Source: Otis tarda
Taxonomy: Eukaryota > Chordata > Aves > Otidiformes > Otididae
DNA length: 64,000 nucleotides
Direction of reading: 5' to 3'
Assembly (NCBI GenBank): GCA_026413225.1
Contig: CM048557.1
Span: forward strand, 1 to 64,000
Position numbers and translations under genes: made by a program. This document shows, piece after piece, positions 39,303 through 52,350 of this stretch. Every line of letters begins with the position of its first letter. Positions within the stretch are counted from its first letter, which is position 1. The notes under the pieces are model-generated. The model was not told where the DNA came from and searched no databases. It saw only the letters and a program-made list of their open reading frames with translations.

Positions 39303-40810
39303 AAGAGCCAGTGTCTGAATCCCTTCCCTACACTGTTAAGAGCAAATGAATACTACCAAGTGCAGCCTTGCTGAACTGTCATGCCATGTTTTGTGGTATA
39401 TGAGGTAGTGCAGCCTGTCATGTCATAAGGACACATCTTGGTCATGCTGTGACAGGAAGAGGCAGTGGTCTTAGGCCATAGCTAGGAAGCAGAGCCTCTC
39501 AGGATGGGGTGATGTGATGCTGTGTTCCTCTTACTACTGCCCTGAAAGAATTACCATGGTCTGGGCGGAGGAGGGAAATGGCTTGTGTTGCTGCCAAGAG
39601 GGAGAACTATGTCCTAGCTGGCTGCATGGGGCCTCCTGCTCCAGCTCAAGAGCTGCTAGTGGGTTTCTGTGGCAGACTGGTGAGCATTCCCCATCCCAGG
39701 AACGGGGCTGCCAGACCTGCAGCAAAGGGCAGCAAACAGGCTTACAGGGGAGGATGAAGGCAGGGGTGAATTAGCAGAACAGAGGGGAAGGAACCCAGGT
39801 CCTTGTGTGTTCCTGGCTGGCGTCCTGAACAGGGTCCCGGCTCCCTTTGTGGGGCAGGAGGACAGGGGTTATCTGGAAGAAGGTATGAGGCAGTGTGGTC
39901 AGTGAGACAAATGGCTAAGGGATGCCAGAACAAGAGGAAGGGTGGTGAGAAAGGCTTGCTGTGTCTGTAGTGAAGTATACTGTTGTGGTGAGGTCCCAGG
40001 AAGGTATTTCAAGATAGTTTCCCTCTGGCTGCACAGCCCCCACCTCTCTACTGTTCATGGCTTCCCATGCCAGATGCAGTGTGTCAGTGAGTTGCAATGA
40101 CCCACCAACCACCTCTATGTGGCAATGGAGCACTTTAGAATGAATGGGTCAGATGCTGCAGTTCTGCTCTGAGTGCATGGGTGAGTTAGAGGCCTGCTGG
40201 TAGGGTGCTGGGAGGAGAGGACCATGGTGTCCCAGCTTCTAGGGAAAGCCCAACACAGTGGCTTTGCTGTGGTCTGTGTGCTCTTCACTAAGGGAAGCAA
40301 GCCAGTTCTTGCTGTACTCCCTCCCAAGAAGGCTACAGATCTGAACATTTCTATTTCATGTTACTGAGTGGCACACAAATCAGAGTGATTGGTTTTAACA
40401 AGTGTTCAGGAAAACAAAAGCTGTGAAACATCCATGTATTTTTAACTGGTGACCCTGAGCTTTCTTGCTCTGTGCATGAGTTACTGACAATCTCTGGGTT
40501 CATTGCACTGCACCTCATCTTGTAGGCACACTGTTCTAGCTCTGCACAGCTGCTCTGAGACCAGTATCTCGCCTTCAGTCTGTATGGTGGATCTCAAATT
40601 TACTTCTCTGTTGCCCCTGTGTGCACAGGCCATTTTCATTGCTGTCTGTGGAAGGAGAGGACTTTATCAGTGTGGCATACGGTCTGAGGCTAAGGAGAAA
40701 AACCTACCTTTTCTTGAAGAAGAATCCTTTTTGCTCCACAGCCCTGTTTATTTTCTACATAAAAAAGTAAATGGCAGAAGCACTTCTGTTACCCTTGCTC
40801 TAATGTTATG

Positions 40811-40816
40811 AATAAA
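40811..40816 (+). terminator. Candidate polyadenylation signal AATAAA
   Basis: AATAAA about 3.3 kb downstream of the SCUBE1 stop, with GT-rich sequence (CCTGTGTGCAC) about 25-35 bp beyond it. This is motif evidence only. Other AATAAA hexamers occur at 38193, 41185 and 41535. Confidence 0.35.
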
Positions 40817-41184
40817 AATTTCCCCTTTTACTGTAGATCCTGTGTGCACTATAGAGAAGAGGAAATTTTTGCCATCTTAAATACTGGGAGAAGTGATAAC
40901 CGTTGCAGAATGTTGTAACACTTGGCATTGTATCTTCTTAGCGATGGCAGTGGCGCTGTAAAAATTTTAATTTCTACTTTCTGTGTGGTTGTAGACTGAT
41001 GTTATTTTTTTAGCAACAAATGATTCAAACAATGTTTAACCTTATAAAACAGGATTTAACTTTTGAAATAATAATTAGCATTAACTGAATGACTTAATGT
41101 CACCTACATGAGATAAGCATAAGGATCTTTCTCATTATTGTAAATTAATGTAAGATATTTCAGACTGTAACTCTTAATAAGAGA

Positions 41185-41190
41185 AATAAA
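41185..41190 (+). terminator. Candidate polyadenylation signal AATAAA
   Basis: AATAAA followed within about 50-65 bp by the T/GT-rich stretch TTAGTTGTCTTTGCTGTGC. It is an alternative end for a long SCUBE1 3'UTR. Motif evidence only. Confidence 0.3.
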
Positions 41191-42360
41191 CCAGTGAACT
41201 TTTAGTTGCATGAATACCTTGGGTAATATTTTTAGTTGTCTTTGCTGTGCTAAATAATTGTTTTGTGACAAAATCAATCTTTGTGTAGCAAGTTATCGCA
41301 CATCAGATAGGCTTTACCCTGAGAACATCTGCTTAACATAGCATTCTGTTTCATGTAATGAAATTATCTATACCCATAAATATACAATTCTTCATATACT
41401 TAGTGGTGCACATGTTTCTGATTAGTATAATACCAGAATTATCCTGGTATTATTTCTAATAATTATGCTAAAAATGTCTTCTATATGATGAGCTGGAGTC
41501 AACTGGCCTATTGTAACCAGCTGTATGAAGACAGAATAAACTACTTAAAGTAACTTAAAAGTATTTTATTACTTTGCAAATTAATCTGATTTTTTTTCTT
41601 TAAAAAATAAACAAAACCCCAACACTCTTCTGTTTAAACTAAAAAAAAAAAACCAGTAAAAAGGAACGCCTCCGAACAACATGGTGAAAGCCTGTGTTCA
41701 GACACAAGTTTCCAGAATATTTTTAAGATTACACCACAGTTTCATCAGAACTTTTCACAGAATCCACTGACTTCATGTCTTAGAATTAAAAAATAAAATT
41801 AGGTCATAGGAAATTATAAATGAGTTGATCTATAATAATTTCTAATACTGTTTTTCTGTATTTGTTTCTGTGATATTACATTGAGATTATTAGTTGTAGT
41901 CAATCTGTCAAATTTATAAAAATAATCCCAATCTTCTCCTTAATTCAGTTGATTGTTTGACCCTTAGCTTCCTGTGATCCCAGTGACAAGGACTGATTTG
42001 TATTAAACTGAATCTAGTCATCCAGAATGATTTGGTGCAGTTTTGGAAGATACAACTGTATAATTCAACTGTTAGATGTAGAAAGTTGTCATTGTTGGAA
42101 GCTGGAAAAGACAGCAAAGTAAATGACATAAAGGAAGGTCATGGAAGAGTGTGATGACTAACAGGCTAAGCACAGCAGAAAACCGTGTTATTTAAATATT
42201 CTTCCTGATATTGTGAATCCTGCCACCTTCTAGATTGTACTGATGGACACATGAGCGCTCAGATACTCTTCAGAATGGGGCATGTCAACATGAACCGTCT
42301 TGTGAACTCCTAGAACAGTGGGAGCTGGGACCTTAGGATGTTTACATAACAGAAATAAGT

Positions 42361-42390
42361 AATAAATAAATAAATAAATAAATAAATAAT
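42361..42390 (+). repeat. (AAAT)n microsatellite
   Basis: About seven uninterrupted AAAT-type tetranucleotides. Confidence 0.97.
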
Positions 42391-42808
42391 CCAAGGAATC
42401 AGAAGATGTCTGATGTGGGTAAGCAGGAAGGAGTAGTATTAGGATAATTTTTGGGAAGCAAATGCAAGGATAGTGGTCTGCAAATGTTTCAGAATTAAAT
42501 AAACTTAAAGGCACATGCTTTTTTATATTGCGTGTATAGATGATATCCTGCAAATGCAATAGATGATGAATGTAAAACCTACCACAACTAAAAGGTACGT
42601 ATACTTCTTATCTCCCTTTTAAGGCTGCTGCATTCAAACTGTGTTTGTACAAGGGTGCTGGTGGAGGAGATGAACAAGTACTTCTTCAAGAACTTGAACC
42701 AAATTCAGAACTGATACCAATAGGTTTGTTTCCAGGCATCCCTGGAACCAAGCTGTCCTACAACGTGTCTTGCTGACCATTTAGTTTGAACAATTATTTC
42801 TCTCATAG

Positions 42809-42960
42809 GCAGATTTTCCCTCTTTGTGTGGAGCTCTGCTTTCCACAATGTATATTCTGCTATCACAGTAGGACATTTGTGAACACTGATGCAAATACAG
42901 CATCTGTGGGGAAAACAGAAGGAGTTAGAGTATTCAAGGGACAGATTCCACTCTCAGAAG
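42809..42960 (+). other. Exon-like open stretch, unassigned
   Basis: A stretch preceded by an acceptor-like TTATTTCTCTCATAG and followed by a consensus donor AAG/GTAAGT. It is open in one frame, ending in TEGVRVFKGQIPLSEG. A second acceptor-like site with an open stretch lies just upstream at about 42622-42735. I recognise no family for either. They could be an exon of an unrelated gene, a decayed element, or chance. Confidence 0.25.
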
Positions 42961-45900
42961 GTAAGTTATCTAGTTTCTCTCCAAGTTAGTGCAAATTATA
43001 TATGACTTCCTGCATATTGCTCTTTTAAACTAACTTATTAAATCACTTGAAGTCTTAAAAAAAAGAAAGAAATCTTTTTCTGTTGATACATGTTAGCTCT
43101 GTTGCTGTTGCTCTGATTAAAAAAATTCTGAAGAGTAATAAAGTTTTTCAAAGTCCATGAAGTAAAGCCTATCTAGTACACAATGAAAAAAAAATAGGTC
43201 AGAAGAAATTACCTTGAATTCTTTTTCCTTATTGAACATCTCTATAGATATAGAATTCATTAAGAAAACTCCCTCACACTAGCTAACTTCTGGTGTGGTG
43301 CAATTGTCTGACGTTCGTGATTTTTGAGGTTATTTTTTTCAGTGGGTGCCCAGGTGCAGCTGGTGGTAAACGTCGAAGCCCTGTTCGCCAGGGAAAGCCC
43401 GGAGCCCCAGTGTCTGTGCTGCTGTAGGTGCGCTGCCAATGGCCGCTGAGGAGCAGCAAGAGCTTGAGTGGCTGGCACTTTTGGTGTGGGAGCAATGGTC
43501 CAACGTTCATGATTTTTCGGGGTTTTTTTTTAGTGGGAGCCCACGTGCAGCTGGTGGTAAACGTCGAAGCCCAGTTCGGCAGGGAAAGCCCGGAGCACCA
43601 ATGTCTGTGCTGCTGCAGTTGCGCTGCCAATGGCCGCTGAGAAGCAGCAAGAGCTTGAGTGGCTGGCACTTTTGGTGTGGGAGCAATGGTCCGACGTTCT
43701 TTATTTTCAGGGGTTTATTTTCACAGGGTGAGCCCTGGTGCAGCTGGTGGTAAACGTCGAAGCCCTTTTCGTCAGGGAAAGCCCGGAGCCCCAGTGTCTG
43801 TGCTGCTGTAGGTGCGCTGCCGATGGCCGCTGAGGAGCAGCAAGAGCTTGAGTGGCTGGCACTTTTGGTGTGGGAGCAATGCTCCGACGTTCGTGATTTT
43901 TCGGAGTTTTTTTTCAGTGGGCGCCCAGGTGCAGCTGGTGGTAAACGTCGAAGCCCTGTTAGTCAGGGAAAGCCCGGAGCCCCAGTGTCTGTGCTGCTGT
44001 AGGTGCGCTGCCAATGGCCGCTGAGGAGCAGCAAGAGCTTGAGTGGCTGGCACTTTTGGTGTGGGAGCAATCGTCCGACGTTCGTGATTTTTCGGGGTTT
44101 TTTTTCAGTGGGAACTCACGTGCAGCTGGTGGTAAACATCGAAGCCCATTTCGGCAGGGAAAGCCCGGAGCCCCAATCTCTGTGCTGCTGTAGGTGCGCT
44201 GCCAATAGCCACTGAGGAGCAGCAAGAGCCTGAGTGGCTGGCACATTTGGTGTGGGAGCAATGGTCAGATGTTCATGATTTTCCGGGTTTTTTTTTCAGT
44301 GGGCGCAGATGTGCAGCTGGTGGTAAACGTCGAAGCCCTGTTCGTCAGGGAAAGCCCGGAGCCCCAATGTCTGTGCTGCTGTAGGTGCGCTGCCAATGGC
44401 CGCTGATGAGCAGCAAGAGCTTGAGTGGCTGGCACTTTTGGTGTGGGAGCAATCGTCCGACGTTCGTGATTTTTCGGGGTTTTTTTTCAGTGGGAGCCCA
44501 CGTGCAGCTGGTGGTAAACGTCGAAGCCCTGTTCGTCATAGAAAGCCCGGAGCCCCAATGTCTGGGCTGCTGTCGATGCGCTGCCAATTACCACTGAGGA
44601 GCAGCAAGAGCTTGAGTGGCTGGCACTTTTGGTGTGGGAGCAATCGTCTGACGTTCGTGATTTTTTGGGGTTTTTTGTAAGTGGGCGCCCACGTGCAGCT
44701 GGTGGTGAACTTCGAAGCCCTGTTCATCATTGAAAGCTCAGAGCCCCAGTGTCTGTACTGCTGTAGATGCGCTGCCAATGACCGCTGAGGAGCAGCAAGA
44801 GCTTGAGTGGCTGGCACTTTTGGTGTGGGAGCAATGGTCCAACGTTCGTGATTTTTCGTTTTCTTTTTTCAGTGGGCGCCCACGTGCAGCTGGTGGTAAA
44901 CGTCGAAGCCCTGTTTGTCAGGGAAAGCCCGGAGCCCCAGAGTTTGTGCTGCTGTAGGTGTCCTGCCAATGGCCGCTGAGGAGCAGCAAGAGCTTGAGTG
45001 TCTGGCACTTTTGGTGTGGGACCAATGGTCCGATGTTCTTGATTTTTCGTTGTCTTTTTTCAGTGGGCGCCCTGGTGCAGCTGGTGGTAAACGTCGAAGT
45101 CCTGTTCGTCATAGAGGGCCCGGAGCCCCAATGTCTGTGCTGCTGTAGGTGCGCTGCCAATGGCCGCTGAGGAGCAGCAAGAGCTTGAGTGGCTGGCAAT
45201 TTTGCTGTGGGAGCAATCGTCCGACAGTCGCGATTTTTTGGTGTTTATTTTCAGTAGGCGCCCACATGCAGCTGGTGGTAAACGTCGAAGCCCTGTTCGT
45301 CAGGGAAAGCCCGGAGTCCCAGTGTCTGTGCTGCTGTAGGTGCGCTGCCAATGGCCGCTGAGGAGCAGCAAGATCTTGAGTGGCTGGCACTTTTGGTGTG
45401 GGAGCAATGGTCCGACGTTCTTGATTTTTCGGGGTTTTTTTTCAGGGGGCGCCCTGGTGCAGCTGGTGGTAAATGTCGAAGCCCTGTTCGTCAGGGAAAG
45501 CCCGGAGCCCCTATGTCTGTGCTGCTGCAGGTGCGCAGCCAATGCCCACTGAGGAGCAGCAAGAGCTTGAGTGGCTGGCACTTTTGGTGTGGGAGCAGTG
45601 GTCCGACGTTTTTGATTTTCCGGGGTTTTTTTTCAGGGAGGGCCCAGGTGCAGCTGGTGGTAAAAGTCGAAGCCCTGTTCGTCAGAGAAATCCCGGAGCC
45701 CCAATGTCTGTGCTGCTGCAGTTGCGCTGCCAATGGCCGCTGAGGAGCAGCAAGAGCTTGAGTGTCTGGCACTTTTGGTGTGGGAGCAATGGTCCGATGT
45801 TCTTGATTTTTCGTTGTCTTTTTTCAGTGGGCGCCCACGTGCAGCTGGTGGTAAACGTCGAAGTGCTGTTCGTCATAGAGGGCCCGGAGCCCCAATGTCT

Positions 45901-47019
45901 GTGCTGCTGTAGGTGCGCTGCCAATGGCTGCTGAGGAGCAGCAAGAGCTTGAGTGGCTGGCAATTTTGCTGTGGGAGCAATCGTCCGACAGTCGCGATTT
46001 TTTGGCGTTTATTTTCAGTAGGCGCCCACATGCAGCTGGTGGTAAACGTCGAAGCCCTGTTTGTCAGGGAAAGCCCGAAGCCCCAATGTCTGTGCTGTTG
46101 TAGGTGCACTACCAATGGCCGCTGAGGAGCAGCAAGAGCTTGACTGGCTGGCACATTTGATGTGGGAGCAATGGTCAGACGTTCATGATTTTTCGGGGTT
46201 TTTTTTCAGGGGGCGCCCTTGTGCAGCTGGTGGTAAACTTCGAAGAGTTGTTCATCAGGGAAAACCTGGAGCCCCAATGTCTGTGATGCTGTAGATGCAC
46301 TGCCAATACCCACTGAGGAGCAGCAAGAGCTTGAGTGGCTTGCACTTTTGGTGTGGGAGCAATGGTCCAACGTTCGTGATTTTTTGGTGTTTTTTTCTCA
46401 GGGGGCGCCCACGTGCACCTGGTGGTAAACGTCGAACCCCTGTTCGTCAGGGAAAGCCCGGAGCACCCATGTCTGTGCTGCTGTAGGTGCGCTAGCAATG
46501 ACCGCTGAGGAGCAGCAAGAGCTTGAGTGGCTGGCACTTTTGGTGTGGGAGCAATGGTCCGACGTTTTTGATTTTTCGGGGTTTTTTTTCATGGGTCGCC
46601 CACGTGCAGCTGTTGGTAAACGTCGAAGCCCTGTTCGTCAGGGAAAGCCCGGAGCCCCAAGGTCTGTGCTGCTGTAGGTGCGCTGCAAATGGCCGCTGAG
46701 GAGCAGCAAGAGCTTGAGTGGCTGGCACTTTTGGTGTGGGAGCAATGGTCCGACGTTCTTGATTTTTCGGGGTTTTTATTCATGGGTCGCCCACGTGCAG
46801 CTGGTGGTAAACGTTGAAGCCCTGTTCGTCAGGGAAAGCCCGGAGCCCCAGTGTCTGTTCTGCTGTAGGTGCGCTGCCAATGGCCACTGAGGAGCAGCAA
46901 GAGCTTGAGTGGCTGGCACTTTTGGTGTGGGAGCAATGGTCCGACGTTTTTGATTTTTGAGGGGTTTTTTTCAGGGAGGGCCCAGGTGCAGCTGGTGGTA
47001 AAATTCGAAGCCCTGTTCG

Positions 47020-49780
47020 TCAGAGAAAGCCCGGAGCCCCAATGTCTGTGCTGCTGTAGGTGCGCTGCCAATGGCCGCTGAGGAGCAGCAAGAGCTTGAG
47101 TGGCTGGCACTTTTGGTGTGGGAGCAATGGTCCGACGTTCTTGATTTTTCGGTGTCTTTTTTCAGTGGGCCACCAGGTGCAGCTGGTGGTAAACGTTGAA
47201 GCCCTGTTCGTCATAGAAAGCCTGGACTCCCAATGTCTGTGTTTCTGTAGGTGTGCTAGCAATGGCCACTGAGGAGCAGCAAGAGCTTGAGTGGCTGGCA
47301 CTTTTGGTGTGGGAGCAATTGTCTGACGTTCGTGATTTTTCGGGGTTTTTTTTCAGTGGGCGCCCAGGTGCAGCTGATGCTGGACGTCGAAGCCGGTTCG
47401 TCAGGGAAAGCCCGGAGCCCCAATGTCTCTGCTGCTGCAGTTGCGGTGCCAATGGCCGCTGAGGAGCAGCAAGAGCTTGCGTGGCTTGCACTTTTGGTGT
47501 GGGAGCAATGGTCCGACGTTCGTGATTTTTTTGGGTTTTTTTCAGTGGGTGCCCTGGTGCAGCTGGTGGTAAACGTGGAAGCCCTGTTCGTCAGGGAAAG
47601 CCCGGAGCCCCAATGTCTGTGCTGCTGTAGGTGCGCTGCCAATGGCCGCTGAGGAGCAGCAAGAGCTTGAGTGGCTGGCACTTTTGGTGTGGGAGCAATG
47701 GTCCGACGTTCGTGATATTTGGGGTTTATTTTCAGTGGGCGTACACGTGCATCTGGTGGTAAACGTCGAAGCCCTGTTCGTCAGAGAAATCACGGAGCCC
47801 CAATGTCTGTGCTGCTGCAGTTGCGCTGCCAATGGCCGCTGAGGAGCAGCAAGAGCTTGAGTGGCTGGCACATTTGGTGTGGGAGCAATGGTCCGACGTT
47901 CTTGACTTTTCGTTGTCTATTTTCAGTGGGCGCCCACGTGCAGCTGGTGGTAAACGTCGAAGCCCTGTTTGTCAGGGAAAGCCCGAAGCCCCAATGTCTG
48001 TGCTGTTGTAGGTGCACTACCAATGGCCGCTGAGGAGCAGCAAGAGCTTGAGTGGCTGGCACTTTTGGTGTGGGACCAATGGTCCGACGTTCTTGATTTT
48101 TCGGCGTTTTTTTTCATTGGCGCCCAGGTGCAGCTGGTGGTAAACGTCGAAGCCCTGTTCGTCATAGAAAGCCCGGAGCCCCAGTGTCTGTGGTGCTGTA
48201 GGTGCGCTGCCAATGGCCGCTGAGGAGCAGCAAGAGTTTGACTGGCTGGCACATTTGATGTGGGAGCAATGGTCAGACGTTTGTGATTTTTCGGGGTTTT
48301 TTTTCAGGGGCCGCCCTTGTGCAGCTGGTGGTAAACTTCGAAGACCTGTTCATCAGGGAAAACCTGGAGCCCCAATGTCTGTGCTGCTGTAGATGCACTG
48401 CCAATAGCCACTGAGGAGCAGCAAGAGCTTGAGTGGCTTGCACTTTTGGTGTGGGAGCAATGGTCCAACGTTCGTGATTTTTTGGTGTTTTTTTCTCAGG
48501 GGGCGCCCACGTGCACCTGGTGGTAAACGTCGAACCCCTGTTCGTCAGGGAAAGCCCGGAGCCCCCATGTCTGTGCTGCTGTAGGTGCGCTAGCAATGAC
48601 CGCTGAGGAGCAGCAAGAGCTTGAGTGGCTGGCACTTTTGGTGTGGGAGCAATGGTCCGACGTTCGTGATTTTTTCGGGTTTTTTTTCATGGGTCGCCCA
48701 CGTGCAGCTGGTGGTAAACGTCGAAGCCCTGTTCGTCAGGGAAAGCCCGGAGTCCCAAGGTCTGTGCTGCTGTAGGTGCGCTGCCAATGGCCGCTGAGGA
48801 GCAGCAAGAGCTTGAGTGGCTGGCACTTTTGGTGTGGGAGCAATGGTCCGACGTTCTTGATTTTTCGGGGTTTTTTTTCATGGGTCGCCCACGTGCAGCT
48901 GGTGGTAAACGTTGAAGCCCTGTTCGTCAGGGAAAGCCCGGAGCCCCAGTGTCTGTTCTGCTGTAGGTACGCTGCCAATGGCCACTGAGGAGCAGCAAGA
49001 GCTTGAGTGGCTGGCACTTTTGGTGTGGGAGCAATGGTCCGACGTTTTTGATTTTCCAGGGGTTTTTTTCAGGGAGGGCCCAGGTGCAGCTGGTGGTAAA
49101 ATTCGAAGCCCTCTTCGTCAGAGAAAGCCCGGAGCACCAATGTCTGTGCTGCTGTAGGTGCGCTGCCAATGGCCGCTGAGGAGCAGCAAGAGCTTGAGTG
49201 GCTGGCACTTTTGGTGTGGGAGCAATGGTCCGACGTTCTTGATTTTTCGGTGTCTTTTTTCAGTGGGCCACCAGGTGCAGCTGGTGGTAAACGTTGAAGC
49301 CCTGTTCGTCATAGAAAGCCTGGACTCCCAATGTCTGTGTTTCTGTAGGTGTGCTAGCAATGGCCACTGAGGAGCAGCAAGAGCTTGAGTGGCTGGCACT
49401 TTTGGTGTGGGAGCAATTGTCTGACGTTCGTGATTTTTCGGGGTTTTTTTTCAGTGGGCGCCCAGGTGCAGCTGATGCTGGACGTCGAAGCCAGTTCGTC
49501 AGGGAAAGCCCGGAGCCCCAATGTCTGTGCTGCTGCAGTTGCGCTGCCAATGGCCGCTGAGGAGCAGCAAGAGCTTGCGTGGCTTGCACTTTTGGTGTGG
49601 GAGCAATGGTCCGACGTTCGTGATTTTTTTGGGTTTTTTTCAGTGGGCGCCCAGGTGCAGCTGGTGGTAAACGTGGAAGCCCTGTTCGTCAGGGAAAGCC
49701 CGGAGCCCCAATGTCTGTGCTGCTGTAGGTGCGCTGCCAATGGCCACTGAGGAGCAGCAAGAGCTTGAGTGGCTGGCACT
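47020..49780 (+). repeat. Eleven-monomer higher-order repeat within array 4
   Basis: Variant monomers at about 46100-47680 recur in the same order at about 48200-49780, with a constant offset of 2098 bp (11 monomers). Shared markers are GGGCCACCAGGTGCAG near 47167 and 49265, GAAAGCCTGGACTCCCAATG near 47216 and 49314, and GCTGATGCTGGACGTCG near 47373 and 49471. Confidence 0.85.
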
Positions 49781-50099
49781 TTTGGTGTGGGAGCAGTGGT
49801 CCGACGTTTTTGATTTTTTGGGGGTTTTTCTCAGGGGGAGCCCACGTGCACCTGGTGGTAAACGTCGAACCCCTGTTCGACAGGGAAAGCCCGGAGCCCC
49901 CATGTCTGTGCTGCTGTAGCTGCGCTAGCAATGACCGCTGAGGAGCAGCAAGAGCTTGAGTGGCTGGCACTTTTGGTGTGGGAGCAATGGTCCGACGTTC
50001 TTGATTTTTCGGGGTTTTTTTTCATGTGTCGCCCAGGTGCAGCTGGTGGTAAACGTCGAAGCCCTGTTCGTCAGGGAAAGCCCGGAGCCCCCGTGTCTG

Positions 50100-52350
50100 T
50101 GCTGCTGTAGGTGCGCTGCCAATGGCCGCTGAGGAGCAGCAAGAACTTGAGTGGCTGGCAGTTTTGGTGTGGGAGCAATCGTCCGACGTTCTTGATTTTT
50201 CGGGGTTTTTTTGTCGCCCACGTGCAGCTGGTGGTAAACGTTGAAGCCCTGTTCGTCAGGGAAAGCCCGGAGCCCCAGTGTCTGTTCTGCTGTAGGTGCG
50301 CTGCCAATGGCCACTGAGGAGCAGCAAGACCTTGAGTGGCTGGCACTTTTGGTGTGGGAGCAATGGTCCGACGTTTTGATTTACCAGGGTTTTTCAGGGA
50401 GGGCCCAGGTGCAGCTGGTGGTAAAATTCGAAGCCCTGTTCGTCAGAGAAAGCCCGGAGCACCAATGTCTGTGCTGCTGTAGGTGCGCTGCCAATGGCCG
50501 CTGAGGAGCAGCAAGAGCTTGAGTGGCTGGCACTTTTGGTGTGGGAGCAATGGTCCGACGTTCTTGATTTTTCGGTGTCTTTTTTCAGTGGGCACCCAGG
50601 TGCAGCTGGTAGTAAACGTTGAAGCCCTGTTCGTCATAGAAAGCCTGGACTCCCAATGTCTGTGTTTCTGTAGGTGTGCTAGCAATGGCCACTGAGGAGC
50701 AGCAAGACCTTGAGTGGCTGGCACTTTTGGTGGGAGCCCCAGTGTCTGTGCTGCTGCAGTTGCGCTGCCAATGGCCGCTGAGGAGCAGCAAGAGCTTGAG
50801 TGGCTGGCACATTTGGTGTGGGAGTAATGGTCCGACGTTCTTGACTTTTCGTTGTCTATTTTCAGTGGGCGCCCAGGTGCAGCTGGTGGTAAACGTCGAA
50901 GCCCTGTTTGTCAGAGAAAGCCCGAAGCCCCAATGTCTGTGCTGTTGTAGGTGCACTACCAATGGCCGCTGAGGAGCAGCAAGAGCTTGAGTGGTTGGCA
51001 CTTTTGGTGTGGGAGCAATGGTCCGACGTTCTTGATTTTTCGGGGTTTTTTTTTCAGTGGGCGCCCAGGTGCAGCTGGTGGTAAACGTCGACGGGAGCCC
51101 TAATATCTGTGCTGCTGTAGGTGCGCTGCCAATGGCCGCTGAGGAGCAGCAAGAGTTTGACTGGCTGGCACATTTGATGTGGGAGCAATGGTCAGACGTT
51201 CATGATTTTTCGGGGTTTTTTTAAGTGGTCGCCCTTGTGCAGCTGGTGGTAAACTTCGAAGACCTGTTCATCAGGGAAAACCTGGAGCCCCAGTGTCTGT
51301 GCTGCTGTAGATGCGCTGCCAATAGCCACTGAGCTGGTGTGGGAGCAATGGTCCGACGTTCGTGATCTTTGGGGGTTTTCTCCAGGGGGCGCCCACGTGC
51401 ACCTGGTGGTAAACGTCGAACCCCTGTTCGACAGGGAAAGCCCGGAGCCCCCATGTCTGTGCTGCTGTAGGTGCGCTACCAATGGCCGCTGAGGAGCAGC
51501 AAGAGCTTGAGTGGCTGGCACTTTTGGTGTGCGAGTAATGGTCCGACGTTTTTGATTTTTCGAGGTTTTTTTTCATGTGTCACCCAGGTGCAGCTGGTGG
51601 TAAACGTCGAAGCCCTGTTCGTCAGGGAAAGCAGAGACCCCATGTCTGTGCTGCTGTAGGTGCGCTGCCAATGGCCGCTGAGGAGCAGCAAGAGCTTGAG
51701 TGGCAGGCACTTTTGGTGTGGGAGCAATGGTCCGACGTTTTTGATTTTCCAGGGTTTTTTTTCAGGGAGGGCCCAGGTGCAGCTGGTGGTAAACGTCGAA
51801 GCCCTGTTCGTCAGGGAAAGCCCGGAGCGCCAATGTCTGTGGTGCTGTAGGTGCGCTGCCAATGGCCGCTGAGGAGCAGCAAGAGCTTGAGTGTCTGGCA
51901 CTTTTGGTGCATGGGTCGCCCACGTGCAGCTGGTGGTAAACGTCGAAGCCCTGTTCGTCAGGGAAAGCCCGGAGCCCCAATGTCTGTGCTGCTGTAGGTG
52001 CGCTGCCAATGGCCGCTGAGGAGCAGCAAGAGCTTGAGTGGCTGGCAGTTTTGGTGTGGGAGCATTCGTCCGACGTTCTTGATTTTTCGGGGTTTTTTTT
52101 CATGGGTCACCCACGTGCATCTGGTGGTAAAAGTCGAAGCCCTGTTCGTCAGGGAAAGCCCGGAGCCCCAATGTCTGTGCTGCTGTAGGTGCGCTGCCAA
52201 TGGCCGCTGAGGAGCAGCAAGAGCTTGAGTGGCTGGCACATTTGGTGTGGGAGCAATGGTCCGACGTTCTTGACTTTTCGTTGTCTATTTTCAGTGGGCG
52301 CCCATGTGCAGCTGGTTGTAAACGGCTGGTCCGACGTTCTTGATTTTTCG
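50100..52350 (+). repeat. Deletion-rich copy of a higher-order block
   Basis: Collinear with 52440 to about 54900 by shared variants, but carrying a cluster of small deletions: near 50213, 50384-50392, 50731, 51092, 51333, 51628, 51910 and 52327. The 50731 deletion joins CACTTTTGGT directly to GGGAGCCCC. The 51910 deletion joins CACTTTTGGTG to CATGGGTCGCCC. Confidence 0.8.

Larger units (their letters stand above)
37529..43285 (+). other. Presumed SCUBE1 3'UTR and downstream unique flank
   Basis: About 5.76 kb of low-GC unique DNA between the stop codon and array 4. It contains a plus-strand CR1 end, a 29-bp tandem duplication, several AATAAA hexamers, an (AAAT)n run and an exon-like open stretch near 42809-42960. 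No second gene is confidently identified. The extent of the UTR cannot be fixed without transcript data. Confidence 0.6.

Noticed and set aside
38137..40811. Several 60-100-codon open frames downstream of SCUBE1
   Set aside because: They show no family resemblance, no consistent splice signals and no codon structure. They are expected by chance in unique DNA and some overlap on both strands.
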